This document shows, in pieces, positions 9,686 through 19,626 of a stretch of DNA of 64,000 nt. Every line of letters begins with the position of its first letter. Position 1 is the first letter of the stretch. Made by a program: the position numbers and the translations under genes. Origin of the DNA: Pectobacterium colocasium (GTDB lineage Bacteria; Pseudomonadota; Gammaproteobacteria; Enterobacterales; Enterobacteriaceae); contig NZ_CP084032.1 of the NCBI RefSeq assembly GCF_020181655.1, positions 744,001 through 808,000 on the forward strand, read 5' to 3'. The notes beneath the pieces are model-generated. The model did not search any database and had not been told where the DNA came from. It worked only from the letters and a program-made list of their open reading frames with translations.

Positions 9686-10129
9686 TTAGCCGAGCGGCAG
9701 CGCCATGATAATCGCGTCTTCCCGGCCGTGTGCCGTCGGGTAATAATCGCGGCGCACGGAGACTTCATTAAATCCCAGACTTTCATAAAGCGCGATGGCG
9801 CGTGCGTTCGATTCGCGTACTTCCAGCCACAGCGTCAGAATGCCACGTCGTTCCATTTCGTCGAGCAGGTGTTCCAACAGTTGGCGACCCAAGCCCTGAC
9901 GCTGATAATCGGGATGCACGGCGATGTTGAACAGCGTCGCTTCATCCAGCACGACCTGCGTGATGGCGTAGGCGGCAAGTTGCCCGTCATGGCTCAGTTT
10001 GATGTTGAAATAACGTTCCCCTTGGTTGCTGACAAACGTTTTTTCCGTCCAGGGAAACGCATGGCTGGCTTGTTCAATTTTAAAGGCTTGTGCCAGATCA
10101 GCTGGCGTCATAGAAGATATCGTGTTCAT
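9686..10129 (-). CDS. rimI: Ribosomal protein S18 alanine N-acetyltransferase
   Basis: RimI acetylates the N-terminal alanine of ribosomal protein S18 using acetyl-CoA. The 147-residue product from the ATG at 10129 begins MNTISSM, as E. coli RimI does; a longer upstream reading would run through holD and is rejected. GNAT motifs are clear: the acetyl-CoA loop YQRQGLGRQLL (about residue 77), WLEVRESNARAIALYESLGF (about 102-121) and NYYP-type RRDYYPTAHGREDAIIM at the end. It overlaps the end of holD by 32 bp, the conserved enterobacterial arrangement. Confidence 0.95.
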   Translation of the reverse strand: MNTISSMTPADLAQAFKIEQASHAFPWTEKTFVSNQGERYFNIKLSHDGQLAAYAITQVVLDEATLFNIAVHPDYQRQGLGRQLLEHLLDEMERRGILTLWLEVRESNARAIALYESLGFNEVSVRRDYYPTAHGREDAIIMALPLG

Positions 10130-10511
10130 GTTCACAGATCTGTTGCCACAGCGCTCGTTTGGCGTCGGCGTTTTGATAAAGTTCGGAAAGCAGAGGGCTG
10201 GAAAGCTGAACGCCCTGTAGCGCAATCGGCTCCGCAATACCCAAGCGCCAGCTATGGCAGCGTGCGTCGGCGGGCAGCATCTCGATCTGCTGCGGCGTCA
10301 GACGATAGGCTTGCGCGGGCGTCAGCGCCAGACTGTGCAGGACATCGTCCAGCAGCGGTTCATCATCGGCCAACGGCTCGGCGGAGACAATCACCAGACG
10401 CACCTGTGCGGGCAGACTGACGGCGATTTCGCCTTGCAGCACGGTTGGGCGACGCAGCGTCCACTGCGTAATTCCCAGTTGCTGTAGCAGCCTGTCACGT
10501 CTTGATTCCAT
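10098..10511 (-). CDS. holD: DNA polymerase III psi subunit
   Basis: HolD is the psi subunit of the polymerase III holoenzyme; with chi (HolC) it links the clamp loader to SSB. The 137-residue product starts MESRRDRLLQQLGITQWTLRRP, matching the HolD N-terminus that contacts the clamp loader, and contains VLQGEIAVSLPAQVRLVIVSAE. It overlaps rimI by 32 bp and is divergent from rsmC, exactly as in E. coli. Length matches the family. Confidence 0.93.
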   Translation of the reverse strand: MESRRDRLLQQLGITQWTLRRPTVLQGEIAVSLPAQVRLVIVSAEPLADDEPLLDDVLHSLALTPAQAYRLTPQQIEMLPADARCHSWRLGIAEPIALQGVQLSSPLLSELYQNADAKRALWQQICEHEHDIFYDAS

Positions 10512-10632
10512 GCGTTATCCTGTCTTGCGGGCGAGAAAATGCGTCGTACCTATGCTAACAAACCCCGTCAGACTGCGCCAACGTCGGCGTGGTTATTTCC
10601 TCTCCGCGCTGCAACTTCGGAGGCGAAGCGTA

Positions 10633-10638
10633 TATAAT
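10633..10638 (+). promoter_or_regulatory. Candidate -10 element of rsmC
   Basis: A perfect TATAAT lies 33 bp before the rsmC start in the divergent holD-rsmC gap. No convincing -35 hexamer is seen 16-18 bp upstream. A small CTTCG/CGAAG inverted repeat lies just before it. Confidence 0.45.
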
Positions 10639-10670
10639 CCCCCGCTCAATGATTAAGGAGCCGTAGCCCG

Positions 10671-11717
10671 ATGTCCGCATTAACCCCCGCCAGTGAAGTC
10701 ATACTGCGCCACAGTGACGAATTTCTTTCACGCCGTGTTCTGTTTGCCGGTGATTTGCAGGATACCCTGCCCGCACAATTTGAAGCGGCGTCGGTGCGTG
10801 TCCATTGCAACCAATATCACCACTGGCAGCAGATGGCAAAGCCACTTGGGGAGAACGCTCAATATGGTCTGGTGGCGGATGCGGCGCTGGTGGCGGATAG
10901 CGACACGCTGATTTATTACTGGCCAAAAAGTAAACAGGAAGCGGAATTCCAACTGCGTAACCTGCTGTCTCTGATGCCGGTCGGCGCGGAAATCTTCGTT
11001 GTCGGAGAAAACCGCAGCGGCGTGCGCAGCGCGGAACCCGTGCTGTCTGACTTCGTTGAACTGGTAAAAATCGACAGTGCGCGTCGCTGCGGGCTTTATC
11101 ACGGGCGGGTGGATAAGCAGGCCAGCTTCACGTTGGATGACTGGTGGGACGACTATGTGACAGACGGCGTGACCGTCAAAACGCTTCCGGGGGTTTTCAG
11201 CCGTGATGACCTGGATCCGGGTAGCCGGCTGCTGCTGTCTACGTTTGAGCCGCACATGAAAGGTAAAGTGCTGGATATCGCCTGCGGTGCCGGTGTGCTG
11301 GCATCGGTGCTGGCGAAGCAGTCGCCGAAAATCCGCCTGACGCTGAGCGATGTCAGCGCGGCGGCGGTGGAATCCAGCAAGGCAACGCTGGCGGCAAATG
11401 CGCTGGAAGGCAGTGTGATTGCCAGTAACGTCTATTCGGATATCAACGGTCGCTTCGATATGATCGTTTCCAATCCGCCATTCCACGATGGCTTGCAGAC
11501 CAGTCTGCAAGCCGCGGAAATGCTGATTCGCGGTGCGGTATCCCATCTACCGGTTGGCGGGCAGCTACGTATCGTCGCTAACGCCTTCCTGCCTTATCCC
11601 GCGCTGCTTGATGCGGCGTTTGGTAGCCATGAAGTGCTGGCGCAAACCGGACGCTTCAAAGTGTATCAGGCTACCGTGGGGCGCCCGCCGCGTACAGGCA
11701 GTAAAGGCCGTCGGTAA
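10671..11717 (+). CDS. rsmC: 16S rRNA m2G1207 methyltransferase
   Basis: RsmC methylates G1207 of 16S rRNA in the 30S subunit using S-adenosylmethionine. The 348-residue product has the two-domain layout of the family: an inactive N-terminal methyltransferase-like domain (about 1-165) and an active C-terminal domain. The latter has the SAM motif [16 protein letters not shown] (about residue 201) and the catalytic [11 protein letters not shown] (about 264). TAAGGAGCC gives a good ribosome site. It is divergent from holD and next to the leucine tRNA cluster, the same neighbourhood as in E. coli. Confidence 0.95.
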   Translation: MSALTPASEVILRHSDEFLSRRVLFAGDLQDTLPAQFEAASVRVHCNQYHHWQQMAKPLGENAQYGLVADAALVADSDTLIYYWPKSKQEAEFQLRNLLSLMPVGAEIFVVGENRSGVRSAEPVLSDFVELVKIDSARRCGLYHGRVDKQASFTLDDWWDDYVTDGVTVKTLPGVFSRDDLDPGSRLLLSTFEPHMKGKVLDIACGAGVLASVLAKQSPKIRLTLSDVSAAAVESSKATLAANALEGSVIASNVYSDINGRFDMIVSNPPFHDGLQTSLQAAEMLIRGAVSHLPVGGQLRIVANAFLPYPALLDAAFGSHEVLAQTGRFKVYQATVGRPPRTGSKGRR

Positions 11718-11719
11718 TC

Positions 11720-12712
<993 letters not shown>

Positions 12713-12825
12713 TGTCGTCTTCCTCATCTCGTTGGCAGTGAGAGCAGTCTGGTTGTTTATCCAGAAAAGATAAATACCGCTTTTTATGCAACACTATTCA
12801 AAAATAACCAACAATGGTGGCGGTG

Positions 12826-13731
12826 ATGGATCATATTCAGGCGATGCGGGTTTTTGTGCGAATTGTCGAATTGGGTAGCTTCAGCCGGGCGGCGGAGCGA
12901 CTGATGCTACCGCGTGCGACGGTGAGCAACACCATCAAACAGCTTGAAGGGCGGCTGGGTGTTCGTTTACTGCAACGTACGACCCGTCAGGTGCAGATCA
13001 CCGATGAAGGGCGTGTTTATTACGAACGCTGTTTGCAATTGCTGGCGGAAATTGAAGAGATCGACACGCTGTTCACGCAGCAAAAGCAACAACCCGTGGG
13101 TAAAGTGCGGGTGGATATGCCGCACTCGCTGGCGCGGGAGGTCGTTGTGCCGGCGCTGGGAGAATTCTACGCGCGCTATCCGCAGGTGACGCTGATGCTG
13201 AGCGCCAACGATGCGGCGATTAATGTGCTGCGTGAAGGCGTTGACTGTGTGCTGCGTGCCTGGCAGACGGACGACGAGACGCTGGCGACCCGTCATTTAC
13301 CGTCAATGCCGCAGATTACCTGTGCGTCGGCCGACTATTTGGCGCGCTATGGCGTGCCGCGTTCGCTCGATGAGCTAACGGGGCATCGTATGGTCGGGTA
13401 TTTCTCCCTGCGCACTGAATATCTTTATCCGCTGGAGTTCATGTCGGGTGATGAGTGCATTACGCGTATGTTGCCCAGTGCGTTGCAGGTTAACGGCACC
13501 GATGCCTACATCGCCAGCGCCCGTGCCGGACTGGGGATTATTCAGGCGCCGCGTCGCGGTTTACGTCCATTTCTGGAAAGCGGGGAACTGGTTGAGATCC
13601 TGCCGGAAATGTCGCCGCCCGCGATGCCGCTTTACGTGATGTATGCGCCTGGTCGCTTTCTCGCTCCGCGGATTCGGGTGTTTATAGAATGGCTTGATGA
13701 ACTCTTTACGCGCAATGCCGCAGCGAGATGA
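12826..13731 (+). CDS. LysR-family transcriptional regulator
   Basis: A 301-residue LysR-type regulator. The ATG at 12826 (MDHIQAMRVFVRIVE) is preferred over one at 12814 because GGTGGCGG precedes it and it matches the usual family start. The helix-turn-helix is at residues about 17-40 (GSFSRAAERLMLPRATVSNTIKQLE), followed by a substrate-binding domain from about 85. It resembles the branch that regulates divergent reductases and quinone-stress genes. It is divergent from the aldo/keto reductase with a 113-bp gap, suggesting control of that gene; the effector is unknown. Confidence 0.88.
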   Translation: MDHIQAMRVFVRIVELGSFSRAAERLMLPRATVSNTIKQLEGRLGVRLLQRTTRQVQITDEGRVYYERCLQLLAEIEEIDTLFTQQKQQPVGKVRVDMPHSLAREVVVPALGEFYARYPQVTLMLSANDAAINVLREGVDCVLRAWQTDDETLATRHLPSMPQITCASADYLARYGVPRSLDELTGHRMVGYFSLRTEYLYPLEFMSGDECITRMLPSALQVNGTDAYIASARAGLGIIQAPRRGLRPFLESGELVEILPEMSPPAMPLYVMYAPGRFLAPRIRVFIEWLDELFTRNAAAR

Positions 13732-13772
13732 TGATTTTTGCAGCAAACCCCGCATTCCAGAGGAAATAATCA

Positions 13773-13809
13773 TTGACGTGAACGCGAAAACCTCTAGAAT
13801 TCGCCCCCG
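13773..13809 (+). promoter_or_regulatory. Promoter of the tRNA-Leu cluster with GC-rich discriminator
   Basis: TTGACG (13773-13778) and TAGAAT (13795-13800) are separated by 16 bp and followed at once by TCGCCCCCG. A C-rich discriminator after the -10 is typical of stringently controlled stable-RNA promoters. The first tRNA starts 35 bp after the -10. Confidence 0.8.
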
Positions 13810-13834
13810 TAGTGATATTGCGTAAAGCAGTGTT

Positions 13835-13921
13835 GCGAAGGTGGCGGAATTGGTAGACGCGCTAGCTTCAGGTGTTAGTGTTCTTACGGACGTGAGGGTT
13901 CAAGTCCCTCTCTTCGCACCA
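13835..13921 (+). tRNA. leuQ: tRNA-Leu (anticodon CAG), copy 1
   Basis: 87 bases including an encoded CCA end. The acceptor stem GCGAAGG/TCTTCGC, the anticodon loop TTCAGGT (CAG at 13869-13871), a long class II variable arm and the T-arm GAGGG/CCCTC are all visible. The variable arm is GTTC-TTAC-GGAC with one T-G wobble. It decodes CUG. First of three tandem copies; the leuQ name follows the E. coli order and is arbitrary among the copies. Confidence 0.95.
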
Positions 13922-13994
13922 ACATCACTACGACGGTTCTGGTTTGTCGAACCACAGCAGTCAATCAGTATTGCATAAGCGGCATGACAACATT

Positions 13995-14081
13995 GCGAAG
14001 GTGGCGGAATTGGTAGACGCGCTAGCTTCAGGTGTTAGTGTTCTTACGGACGTGAGGGTTCAAGTCCCTCTCTTCGCACCA
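13995..14081 (+). tRNA. leuP: tRNA-Leu (anticodon CAG), copy 2
   Basis: 87 bases, identical in sequence to copy 1, including the encoded CCA and the T-G wobble in the variable arm. It lies 73 bp downstream of copy 1 without an obvious own promoter, so it is probably processed from a common transcript. Confidence 0.95.
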
Positions 14082-14176
14082 TGTCATAGTAGCTTTAGCG
14101 TATAAGCTGATTTTCTGCATAAAGCGGTTTTACTGCATAAGACAGTTTTACTGTATAAGACAAGCAACGTTTCAGT

Positions 14177-14263
14177 GCGAAGGTGGCGGAATTGGTAGAC
14201 GCGCTAGCTTCAGGTGTTAGTGTCCTTACGGACGTGAGGGTTCAAGTCCCTCTCTTCGCACCA
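14177..14263 (+). tRNA. leuV: tRNA-Leu (anticodon CAG), copy 3
   Basis: 87 bases. It differs from copies 1 and 2 by one base in the variable arm (GTCC rather than GTTC), giving a fully Watson-Crick stem with GGAC. It lies 95 bp after copy 2. A short ACAGA/TCTGT palindrome with a T-run follows at 14263-14277 and may help end the transcript. Confidence 0.95.
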
Positions 14264-14383
14264 CAGATTTTTTCTGTATCTTCCTGATTTCCTTCTCTGC
14301 TTATTCTATTTTTTCCTTTTCTCTCTCTCGTCCTTTTCCGCGTTTATTGATCTTTCTGAACAAGTTCACCGTTCCGTATTGGT

Positions 14384-14674
14384 TTACATCGGCGTCATAT
14401 TAAACGTGACGGAGAGTGCCGCCAGTCCACCAGCCAGCGCAATGCAGGATGGCAGCAATAAATAGTGGCGTAAGCGTTGATGAAACAGCATGACGAGCGT
14501 CGCCAGCAGGGCGATGGCGATAATCACTTTCAGGTGCGTCAGGTTAAGATCGAGCAGCGCTAATAGCGGCATGATGGCACAAGGCAACAGCACGCCCCAG
14601 GCACTCGACAAATGCTTCCCCATACACCAACTCACGCTCCATAGCCCGCAGGCTGTGATCATTGCTGTCAGCAT
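14384..14674 (-). CDS. Small inner-membrane protein (possibly DUF1435 family)
   Basis: A 96-residue very hydrophobic protein with about three to four membrane segments: MLTAMITACGLWSVSW, WGVLLPCAIMPLLALLDLNL, HLKVIIAIALLATLVML and YLLLPSCIALAGGLAALSV. The ATG at 14674 is chosen because GGTGGA lies 4-5 bases upstream; an ATG at 14686 lacks a ribosome site. Its size, place next to the leucine tRNAs and sequence suggest the enterobacterial DUF1435 family, from memory. Function unknown. A strong Fur-box match lies 20 bp upstream of the start, so it is probably iron-regulated. Confidence 0.65.
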   Translation of the reverse strand: MLTAMITACGLWSVSWCMGKHLSSAWGVLLPCAIMPLLALLDLNLTHLKVIIAIALLATLVMLFHQRLRHYLLLPSCIALAGGLAALSVTFNMTPM

Positions 14675-14693
14675 TTTTCCACCCATCAAAAGT

Positions 14694-14712
14694 GATAATG
14701 ATAACTAATATC
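14694..14712. promoter_or_regulatory. Putative Fur box upstream of the small membrane protein
   Basis: GATAATGATAACTAATATC matches 16 of 19 positions of the Fur consensus. It lies 20-38 bp upstream of the chosen start on the minus strand, overlapping the expected promoter. Confidence 0.72.
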
Positions 14713-14780
14713 ATATAAGAATTTATATCAATTACTAGTTTTTTGACGAGCAGATTGGCGGAATTTTCTTCATCAAGGCA

Positions 14781-15683
14781 TTAATTGGGATAGAGGCTGC
14801 TCAGATGCTGGCGTATCAGATGGATCATATTCACGATAGTGGGCGATCGTTCATGTTTACGCCAGATAGCCGCAACTTGTGTATGGATTTCGGGCATACC
14901 GATGTCATGATAGGTCACGTTATCGGCCTTAATGCAGGCAAGCGACTCTGGTACGAGCGTGATGCCGAAGCCTGCGGCGACCATCCCGATCGTTGCCGTG
15001 AGTTGCGGGGCAAAGGGGCTGGGTCTGGGACCATAGCCTGACAGATAGCAGGTACGGATAATCATATCGTGCAGTCCCGGACACACCTCGCGTGGGAAAA
15101 TAATCAGCGGTTCCTGACGCAGCTCGCTGAGCGAAACCTGCGTTTTATGGCTAAGCGCATGTCCCGCGGGTAACACCAATTTCATCGGCTCTTCGGCCAA
15201 AATCTCCCCGTTAATCTCATCACTGAGATCGCAAGGTAAGCGCAGAAAGGCGATGTCGGTGTTGCGTTCTTGCAGTGAAGCGATAAGCGTTGCTGGACTC
15301 TCTTCTTTCGGTAGCGGTTGCACATTCGGATACTGCTTACAGTAACGGTGCAGTAGGGCAAGCACCGTTGGATGGAACATGGCCGACGGGGAGAAGCCCA
15401 CGTTCAGGCTTCCTTTTTCACCCCGCGCAATACTTCTGGTCCGTGCAATCGCCGAATCGGTGAGTTGCAGAATCCGGCGTGCGTCCTCATAGAGCGCCTG
15501 TCCCGCCTCCGTCATTTCTACACCACGCGTTAGTCGCTTGAACAGCGGTGTCCCGATCTCCTGCTCGAATTTCTTGATTTGCTGGCTGAGAGGCGGCTGT
15601 GACATCCCCAAATTTTCTGCCGCACGCGTGAAATGCCGCGCTTGTGCAACGGCGACAAAATAGCGCAGGTAACGTAGTTCCAT
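14781..15683 (-). CDS. alsR: LysR-family regulator of acetoin synthesis (AlsR/BudR)
   Basis: A 300-residue LysR-type activator. The winged helix-turn-helix is at residues about 15-40 (ARHFTRAAENLGMSQPPLSQQIKKFE), followed by an effector domain from about 90 with LNVGFSPSAMFHPTVLALLHRYCKQYP. It resembles AlsR/BudR, which activate acetolactate-to-acetoin genes in response to acetate and low pH. It is divergent from budA with a 124-bp shared control region, the classic arrangement. The assignment rests mainly on family and context. Confidence 0.88.
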   Translation of the reverse strand: MELRYLRYFVAVAQARHFTRAAENLGMSQPPLSQQIKKFEQEIGTPLFKRLTRGVEMTEAGQALYEDARRILQLTDSAIARTRSIARGEKGSLNVGFSPSAMFHPTVLALLHRYCKQYPNVQPLPKEESPATLIASLQERNTDIAFLRLPCDLSDEINGEILAEEPMKLVLPAGHALSHKTQVSLSELRQEPLIIFPREVCPGLHDMIIRTCYLSGYGPRPSPFAPQLTATIGMVAAGFGITLVPESLACIKADNVTYHDIGMPEIHTQVAAIWRKHERSPTIVNMIHLIRQHLSSLYPN

Positions 15684-15807
15684 TCACGTAACTCCATATG
15701 TTTCCGATCTTGAAATGGCCTTCATTGCATATTGGAATTTTGTTCTCTTCCGCGTCAATCTTTATCTAAATATTAATAATGTTTAAGTAATTGGTGAGAA
15801 GGAAGGT

Positions 15808-16590
15808 ATGAAAACGAGCGTCAGTGAACAATCCTGTGAGGAAGCCTTTGCCAGCTATGCTTATGATTTTCGGCAGCAGCATGCAGACAGCGTTATTTAT
15901 CAGACCTCATTAATGAGTGGGCTAATAAATGGCGTCTATGAAGGTAGCCGAACGATAGCTGAATTACTGGAACATGGTGATTTCGGATTAGGAACATTTA
16001 ATAGTTTGGATGGGGAACTGGTTGCGTTAAATAGCCAGATTTTCCAGTTGTTATCCGATGGCAGCGCGCGGGCGGCGAAGCCGGAGCAGAGAACGCCGTT
16101 CGCCGTCATGACATTCTTTCGTCCGACGGAAACGATCCATTTTGATCATTGGACGTCGCGCGAAGAGGTACATCGCCAGATCGACGAAATTGTGGGAACG
16201 GATAATTTGTTCTGCGCGTTGCGGATTGATGGGAATTTTCGCTGTGTTGAAACCCGTACCGTCCCTCGTCAGTGTCGGCCTTATAAACCGATGCAGGAAG
16301 CCGTTGAAGGACAACCGACATTTCATTTTGAACACCGTAACGGCAGCGTTATCGGTTTTCGTAGTCCAGCTTACACTCAGGGAATTAATGTCGCGGGTTA
16401 CCACGAACATTTCATTACTGACGATCGCCAGGGCGGCGGCCATATTCTGAATTATGACGTCGAACACGGCACGCTAACGTTTGGCGTGGTTGCCAAACTG
16501 ATCATCGATCTGCCTCAGGATCGGGAATTTCTCAATGCCGATCTGTCCTCAGAAAACCTCAATAGCGTTATCAAGTCAGTAGAGAGCTAG
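15808..16590 (+). CDS. budA: Alpha-acetolactate decarboxylase
   Basis: BudA decarboxylates 2-acetolactate to (R)-acetoin in the neutral fermentation pathway. The 260-residue product matches the family length. Characteristic motifs are YQTSLMSGLINGVYEG at about 31-46, the glutamate/arginine-rich centre LDGELVALNSQIFQL, and the zinc-binding HEHFITDDRQGGGHILNY near residue 195, whose histidines are the metal ligands. A strong AGAAGGAAGGT ribosome site precedes the ATG. The budB gene follows after 21 bp in one operon; divergent alsR probably activates both. Confidence 0.95.
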   Translation: MKTSVSEQSCEEAFASYAYDFRQQHADSVIYQTSLMSGLINGVYEGSRTIAELLEHGDFGLGTFNSLDGELVALNSQIFQLLSDGSARAAKPEQRTPFAVMTFFRPTETIHFDHWTSREEVHRQIDEIVGTDNLFCALRIDGNFRCVETRTVPRQCRPYKPMQEAVEGQPTFHFEHRNGSVIGFRSPAYTQGINVAGYHEHFITDDRQGGGHILNYDVEHGTLTFGVVAKLIIDLPQDREFLNADLSSENLNSVIKSVES

Positions 16591-16611
16591 TCATTTCATC
16601 GGAGTCATGTC

Positions 16612-18291
16612 ATGGAAAAGTCCACCGAACAGCAAAGCTGGAGTAGCGGAGCCGAGCTGATTGTAAAACACCTGGAAGCGCAGGGCGTAAAGCATGTTTT
16701 TGGTATCCCCGGCGCTAAAATCGATCGCGTGTTTGATGAGCTGGAAGACTCGACAATTCAAACGATCCCGGTACGTCATGAGGCGAACGGCGCGTTTATG
16801 GCGGCGGCGATAGGCCGCCTCACGGGGAAAGCGGGAGTGACGTTGGTGACATCCGGCCCCGGCTGTTCCAATCTGGTCACCGGGCTGGCAACGGCGACCG
16901 CAGAAGGTGATGCTGTTGTGGCGCTGGGCGGGGCGGTTAAGCGGGCGGATAAACTGAAGTTGACACACCAGAGTCTGGACACCGTTAGCCTGTTTCAGCC
17001 GGTCAGTAAATTCAGTGCGGAAATCACGGCCTCCAGTGCGATCTCTGAAGTGCTGGCGAATGCGTTCCGCGCAGCGGAAAGCGGCCGTCCAGGGGCGGCG
17101 TTTGTCAGCCTGCCGCAGGATATCGTCAATGAACCAGTCATTAGCCCAGTGCTGGCGTGTCCGAACTTGCCGTTGCTAAACGGCGCGCCGCATAGCGACA
17201 TTGCCGAAGCGGCCAAACGGCTGCGGCAGGCTAAAAATCCGGTGTTGTTGCTCGGATTAATGGCCAGCCAGCAGGAAAACGCGCAGGCGCTGCGTCGTTT
17301 TTTACACCGCAGCCAACTACCGGTTACCAGCACGTATCAGGCCGCTGGCGTGATCGATCAGCAGCAGTTCGATCACTTTGCCGGACGTGTCGGGTTATTC
17401 AACAATCAGGCTGGGGATAAACTGCTACAACAGGCGGACGTGATCGTTACCGTAGGTTACAGCCCGATTGAATACGACCCGGTGTTATGGAATAGCGGTA
17501 AAGCAACGCTGATCCACATCGATGTATTGCGGGCAGAGATCGACAGTGCCTATCACCCTGATATCGAGCTGCTTGGAAATATCGCGATGACGGTGGATGC
17601 GTTGAACGCGTGCATCAGCGAGCCGTTTATTTTATCGGCGGGTACGCAGTCCGTGTTACAGGATCGCCAGCGTCAGCGTCACGATCTCAGTACGCGCGCC
17701 ATCAACATGGCTGGGTTTGCGATTCACCCTCTGCGTCTGGTGCGGGCGATGCAGGATATCGTCAATGAAGATGTCACGCTGTGTGTCGATATGGGGAGTT
17801 TTCACATCTGGCTGGCGCGTTACCTGTATAGCTTTCGGGCGAGACAGATCCTGATGACCAATGGCCAGCAGACCATGGGCGTGGCGCTGCCGTGGGCGAT
17901 AGCGGCATCACTGGTGCAGCCCGGCAAGAAAGTGGTATCCGTTTCCGGCGACGGTGGGTTTATGCAGTCCAGTATGGAGCTGGAAACCGCGGTGCGCCTG
18001 AAAAGTAATCTTCTGCATATCATCTGGGTGGATAACGGCTATAACATGGTGGAAATCCAGCAAATCCATAAATATCATCGTCCGGCAAGCGTGGCATTTG
18101 GGCCGATTGATTTCAAAGCGTATGCGGAAGCGTTTGGCGCGAAAGGGTTTGCGGTGGAGTCTGCGGATGAGTTGGTCAGCAAACTCCGTCAGGCGATGGA
18201 CGTTGATGGCCCGGCAGTCATTGCGATTCCGGTTGATTATTCCGATAACCACTGGCTGATGGAGAACCTGAATATTAGTGTGCTGATCTGA
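16612..18291 (+). CDS. budB: Catabolic acetolactate synthase
   Basis: A thiamine-diphosphate enzyme that condenses two pyruvates to 2-acetolactate for acetoin and 2,3-butanediol formation. The 559-residue chain has the catabolic, FAD-independent AlsS/BudB length. The N-terminal catalytic glutamate lies in [19 protein letters not shown] (about residue 50). The ThDP motif runs from [15 protein letters not shown] to [11 protein letters not shown] at about 447-485. It follows budA by 21 bp. No acetoin reductase (budC) gene follows; an IS element begins 28 bp after the stop, so budC, if present, lies elsewhere. Confidence 0.95.
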   Translation: MEKSTEQQSWSSGAELIVKHLEAQGVKHVFGIPGAKIDRVFDELEDSTIQTIPVRHEANGAFMAAAIGRLTGKAGVTLVTSGPGCSNLVTGLATATAEGDAVVALGGAVKRADKLKLTHQSLDTVSLFQPVSKFSAEITASSAISEVLANAFRAAESGRPGAAFVSLPQDIVNEPVISPVLACPNLPLLNGAPHSDIAEAAKRLRQAKNPVLLLGLMASQQENAQALRRFLHRSQLPVTSTYQAAGVIDQQQFDHFAGRVGLFNNQAGDKLLQQADVIVTVGYSPIEYDPVLWNSGKATLIHIDVLRAEIDSAYHPDIELLGNIAMTVDALNACISEPFILSAGTQSVLQDRQRQRHDLSTRAINMAGFAIHPLRLVRAMQDIVNEDVTLCVDMGSFHIWLARYLYSFRARQILMTNGQQTMGVALPWAIAASLVQPGKKVVSVSGDGGFMQSSMELETAVRLKSNLLHIIWVDNGYNMVEIQQIHKYHRPASVAFGPIDFKAYAEAFGAKGFAVESADELVSKLRQAMDVDGPAVIAIPVDYSDNHWLMENLNISVLI

Positions 18292-18319
18292 TATGTCGGG
18301 ATCGCGCCTGCATGCAGAG

Positions 18320-19626
18320 CTGAGGGATCCCCACAAAATTACCCCTAATAAACCAGCACCATACTTCGGTAGGTGCTGGCGAGTTGAACTAAGATACTCT
18401 CCAGTTTTACCCGCCTTAATATTCGCTCTGAATGTCGCAACACATTTTCTGCCAATGTCAGAAACGATATCACCCTACGCTTTTTGACGCTGTTTGCCTG
18501 ATAGTGGAGGTGACGTCCTTTATTCTCAAAGTGATAGCCCAATAACCAGAGGACTATCGATGCCAGTGTTGCCAGCAGGCTTAGTACCCACAGCCGCTCC
18601 CCGCTTTTGCTCCCACTCGCTCGTAGTCCAAAGCCAAATCGCTCGCTTTTTTCATCACGAAAGTTTTGTTCAATCTGCATTCTCCTGCCGTAGAGCTTCA
18701 TGATTTCACGGGGCTTAAATTCATCTGTGCTGGTAAATATCAGCCACGGCTCTTTGGCTGACGCTCGTTGCTCTTTTTCCACGGTCGGATAGCCCGGTTT
18801 CTCTCTGGCACGTTTGCTTTTTCGCACTTTTGACGCTTTCTTGTGAAGGTAAAAATGTCCATCGCATTGCGCATATTTAGCGCGTGCCAGTGTGCCCGCT
18901 CCCAGATATTTTGCCTGCGCTGTTCCCTCGCAGTCTTTTACGGTCATCCCGTTCTCTTTGTCATGATGAAGGCTAAATTTAACCGTCCCTCTGATTCGAC
19001 CAATAAAACTCCATCCCAGAAATTTGATATGCCGGAACCACGCGCTTTGAAAACCAGCATCGGTAATGGCGGTGACTCGGGTATTCGGCGCGATAGCTTC
19101 CGCAAGGGCGTCAAGAAAGGTATTTTGTATCAGTACATTATTTTGTTTTTTTAACGGGACAACCTGACTCATTAAAGGGATGGCGCGCCCATCACAGATA
19201 AGGCTGGCACGGAGAACATGATATTCCTTACAGGGATAACCGCTCCAGTCAACGGCGATGACGCACCACGACATAGGTTTCGTCATTATAGAAAAAATAT
19301 TATTAAATATCATAGGGATATCATGATGAAGGGATGTATTACCGAGCAGACGGTCAATGCGTTTTATTTTATCCTTGACGCGAGCGGTTCCCGGGAGGTG
19401 ACGCCCGATGCTGGTGAGGGAAAGTGTCGCGCCGTTCATCAGGGCAACGGTGGAATCGATAATGGCATTTTGCCGATATTGGTGCGTTGTGGCTAAAGCG
19501 TTACGGAAAAAAGTCTGGCATACTTTACGGGCAGGCATAGGGGTGGTCTCATTGAGTTTTTTGGCGAAAATCAGTAGATCATAAAACTCTATGCCTGTCC
19601 TGTCTCGTTTTCTGGGGATTCGTCAG
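18320..19626 (-). mobile_element. IS4-family element of the IS10 group
   Basis: A 1307-bp insertion sequence bounded by imperfect terminal inverted repeats. The left end begins CTGAGGGATCCCCACAAAATT at 18320 (close to the IS10 end CTGAGAGATCCCC). The right end reads back from 19626 as CTGACGAATCCCCAG. It carries one intact transposase on the minus strand. The 9-bp flanks (CATGCAGAG left, GGCGAAGAG right) are not identical, so no target-site duplication is seen. It lies between budB and the Srf island. Confidence 0.88.
18345..19538 (-). CDS. IS10-like transposase
   Basis: A 397-residue DDE transposase for cut-and-paste movement. Residues line up with IS10: first aspartate D97 in VIAVDWSGYP, second in ITDAGFQSAW (D160), and the glutamate in the IS4-family YREK-type motif YGRRMQIEQNFRDEK (about 290-304). 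The conserved SIGRHLPGTARVKDKIKRIDRLLGN segment (about 43-67) matches the IS10 N-terminal region. Full length with no internal stop, so it is probably functional. It fills almost the whole element. Confidence 0.94.
   Translation of the reverse strand: MPARKVCQTFFRNALATTHQYRQNAIIDSTVALMNGATLSLTSIGRHLPGTARVKDKIKRIDRLLGNTSLHHDIPMIFNNIFSIMTKPMSWCVIAVDWSGYPCKEYHVLRASLICDGRAIPLMSQVVPLKKQNNVLIQNTFLDALAEAIAPNTRVTAITDAGFQSAWFRHIKFLGWSFIGRIRGTVKFSLHHDKENGMTVKDCEGTAQAKYLGAGTLARAKYAQCDGHFYLHKKASKVRKSKRAREKPGYPTVEKEQRASAKEPWLIFTSTDEFKPREIMKLYGRRMQIEQNFRDEKSERFGFGLRASGSKSGERLWVLSLLATLASIVLWLLGYHFENKGRHLHYQANSVKKRRVISFLTLAENVLRHSERILRRVKLESILVQLASTYRSMVLVY

Noticed and set aside
9512..10420. 302-codon plus-strand open frame across rimI and holD
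   Set aside because: It runs antisense to two well-identified genes and has low-complexity arginine-rich translation typical of a shadow frame.
13835..14263. tRNA-Leu genes as an attachment site for an integrated island
   Set aside because: No integrase gene and no displaced copy of the tRNA 3' end were seen in the window.
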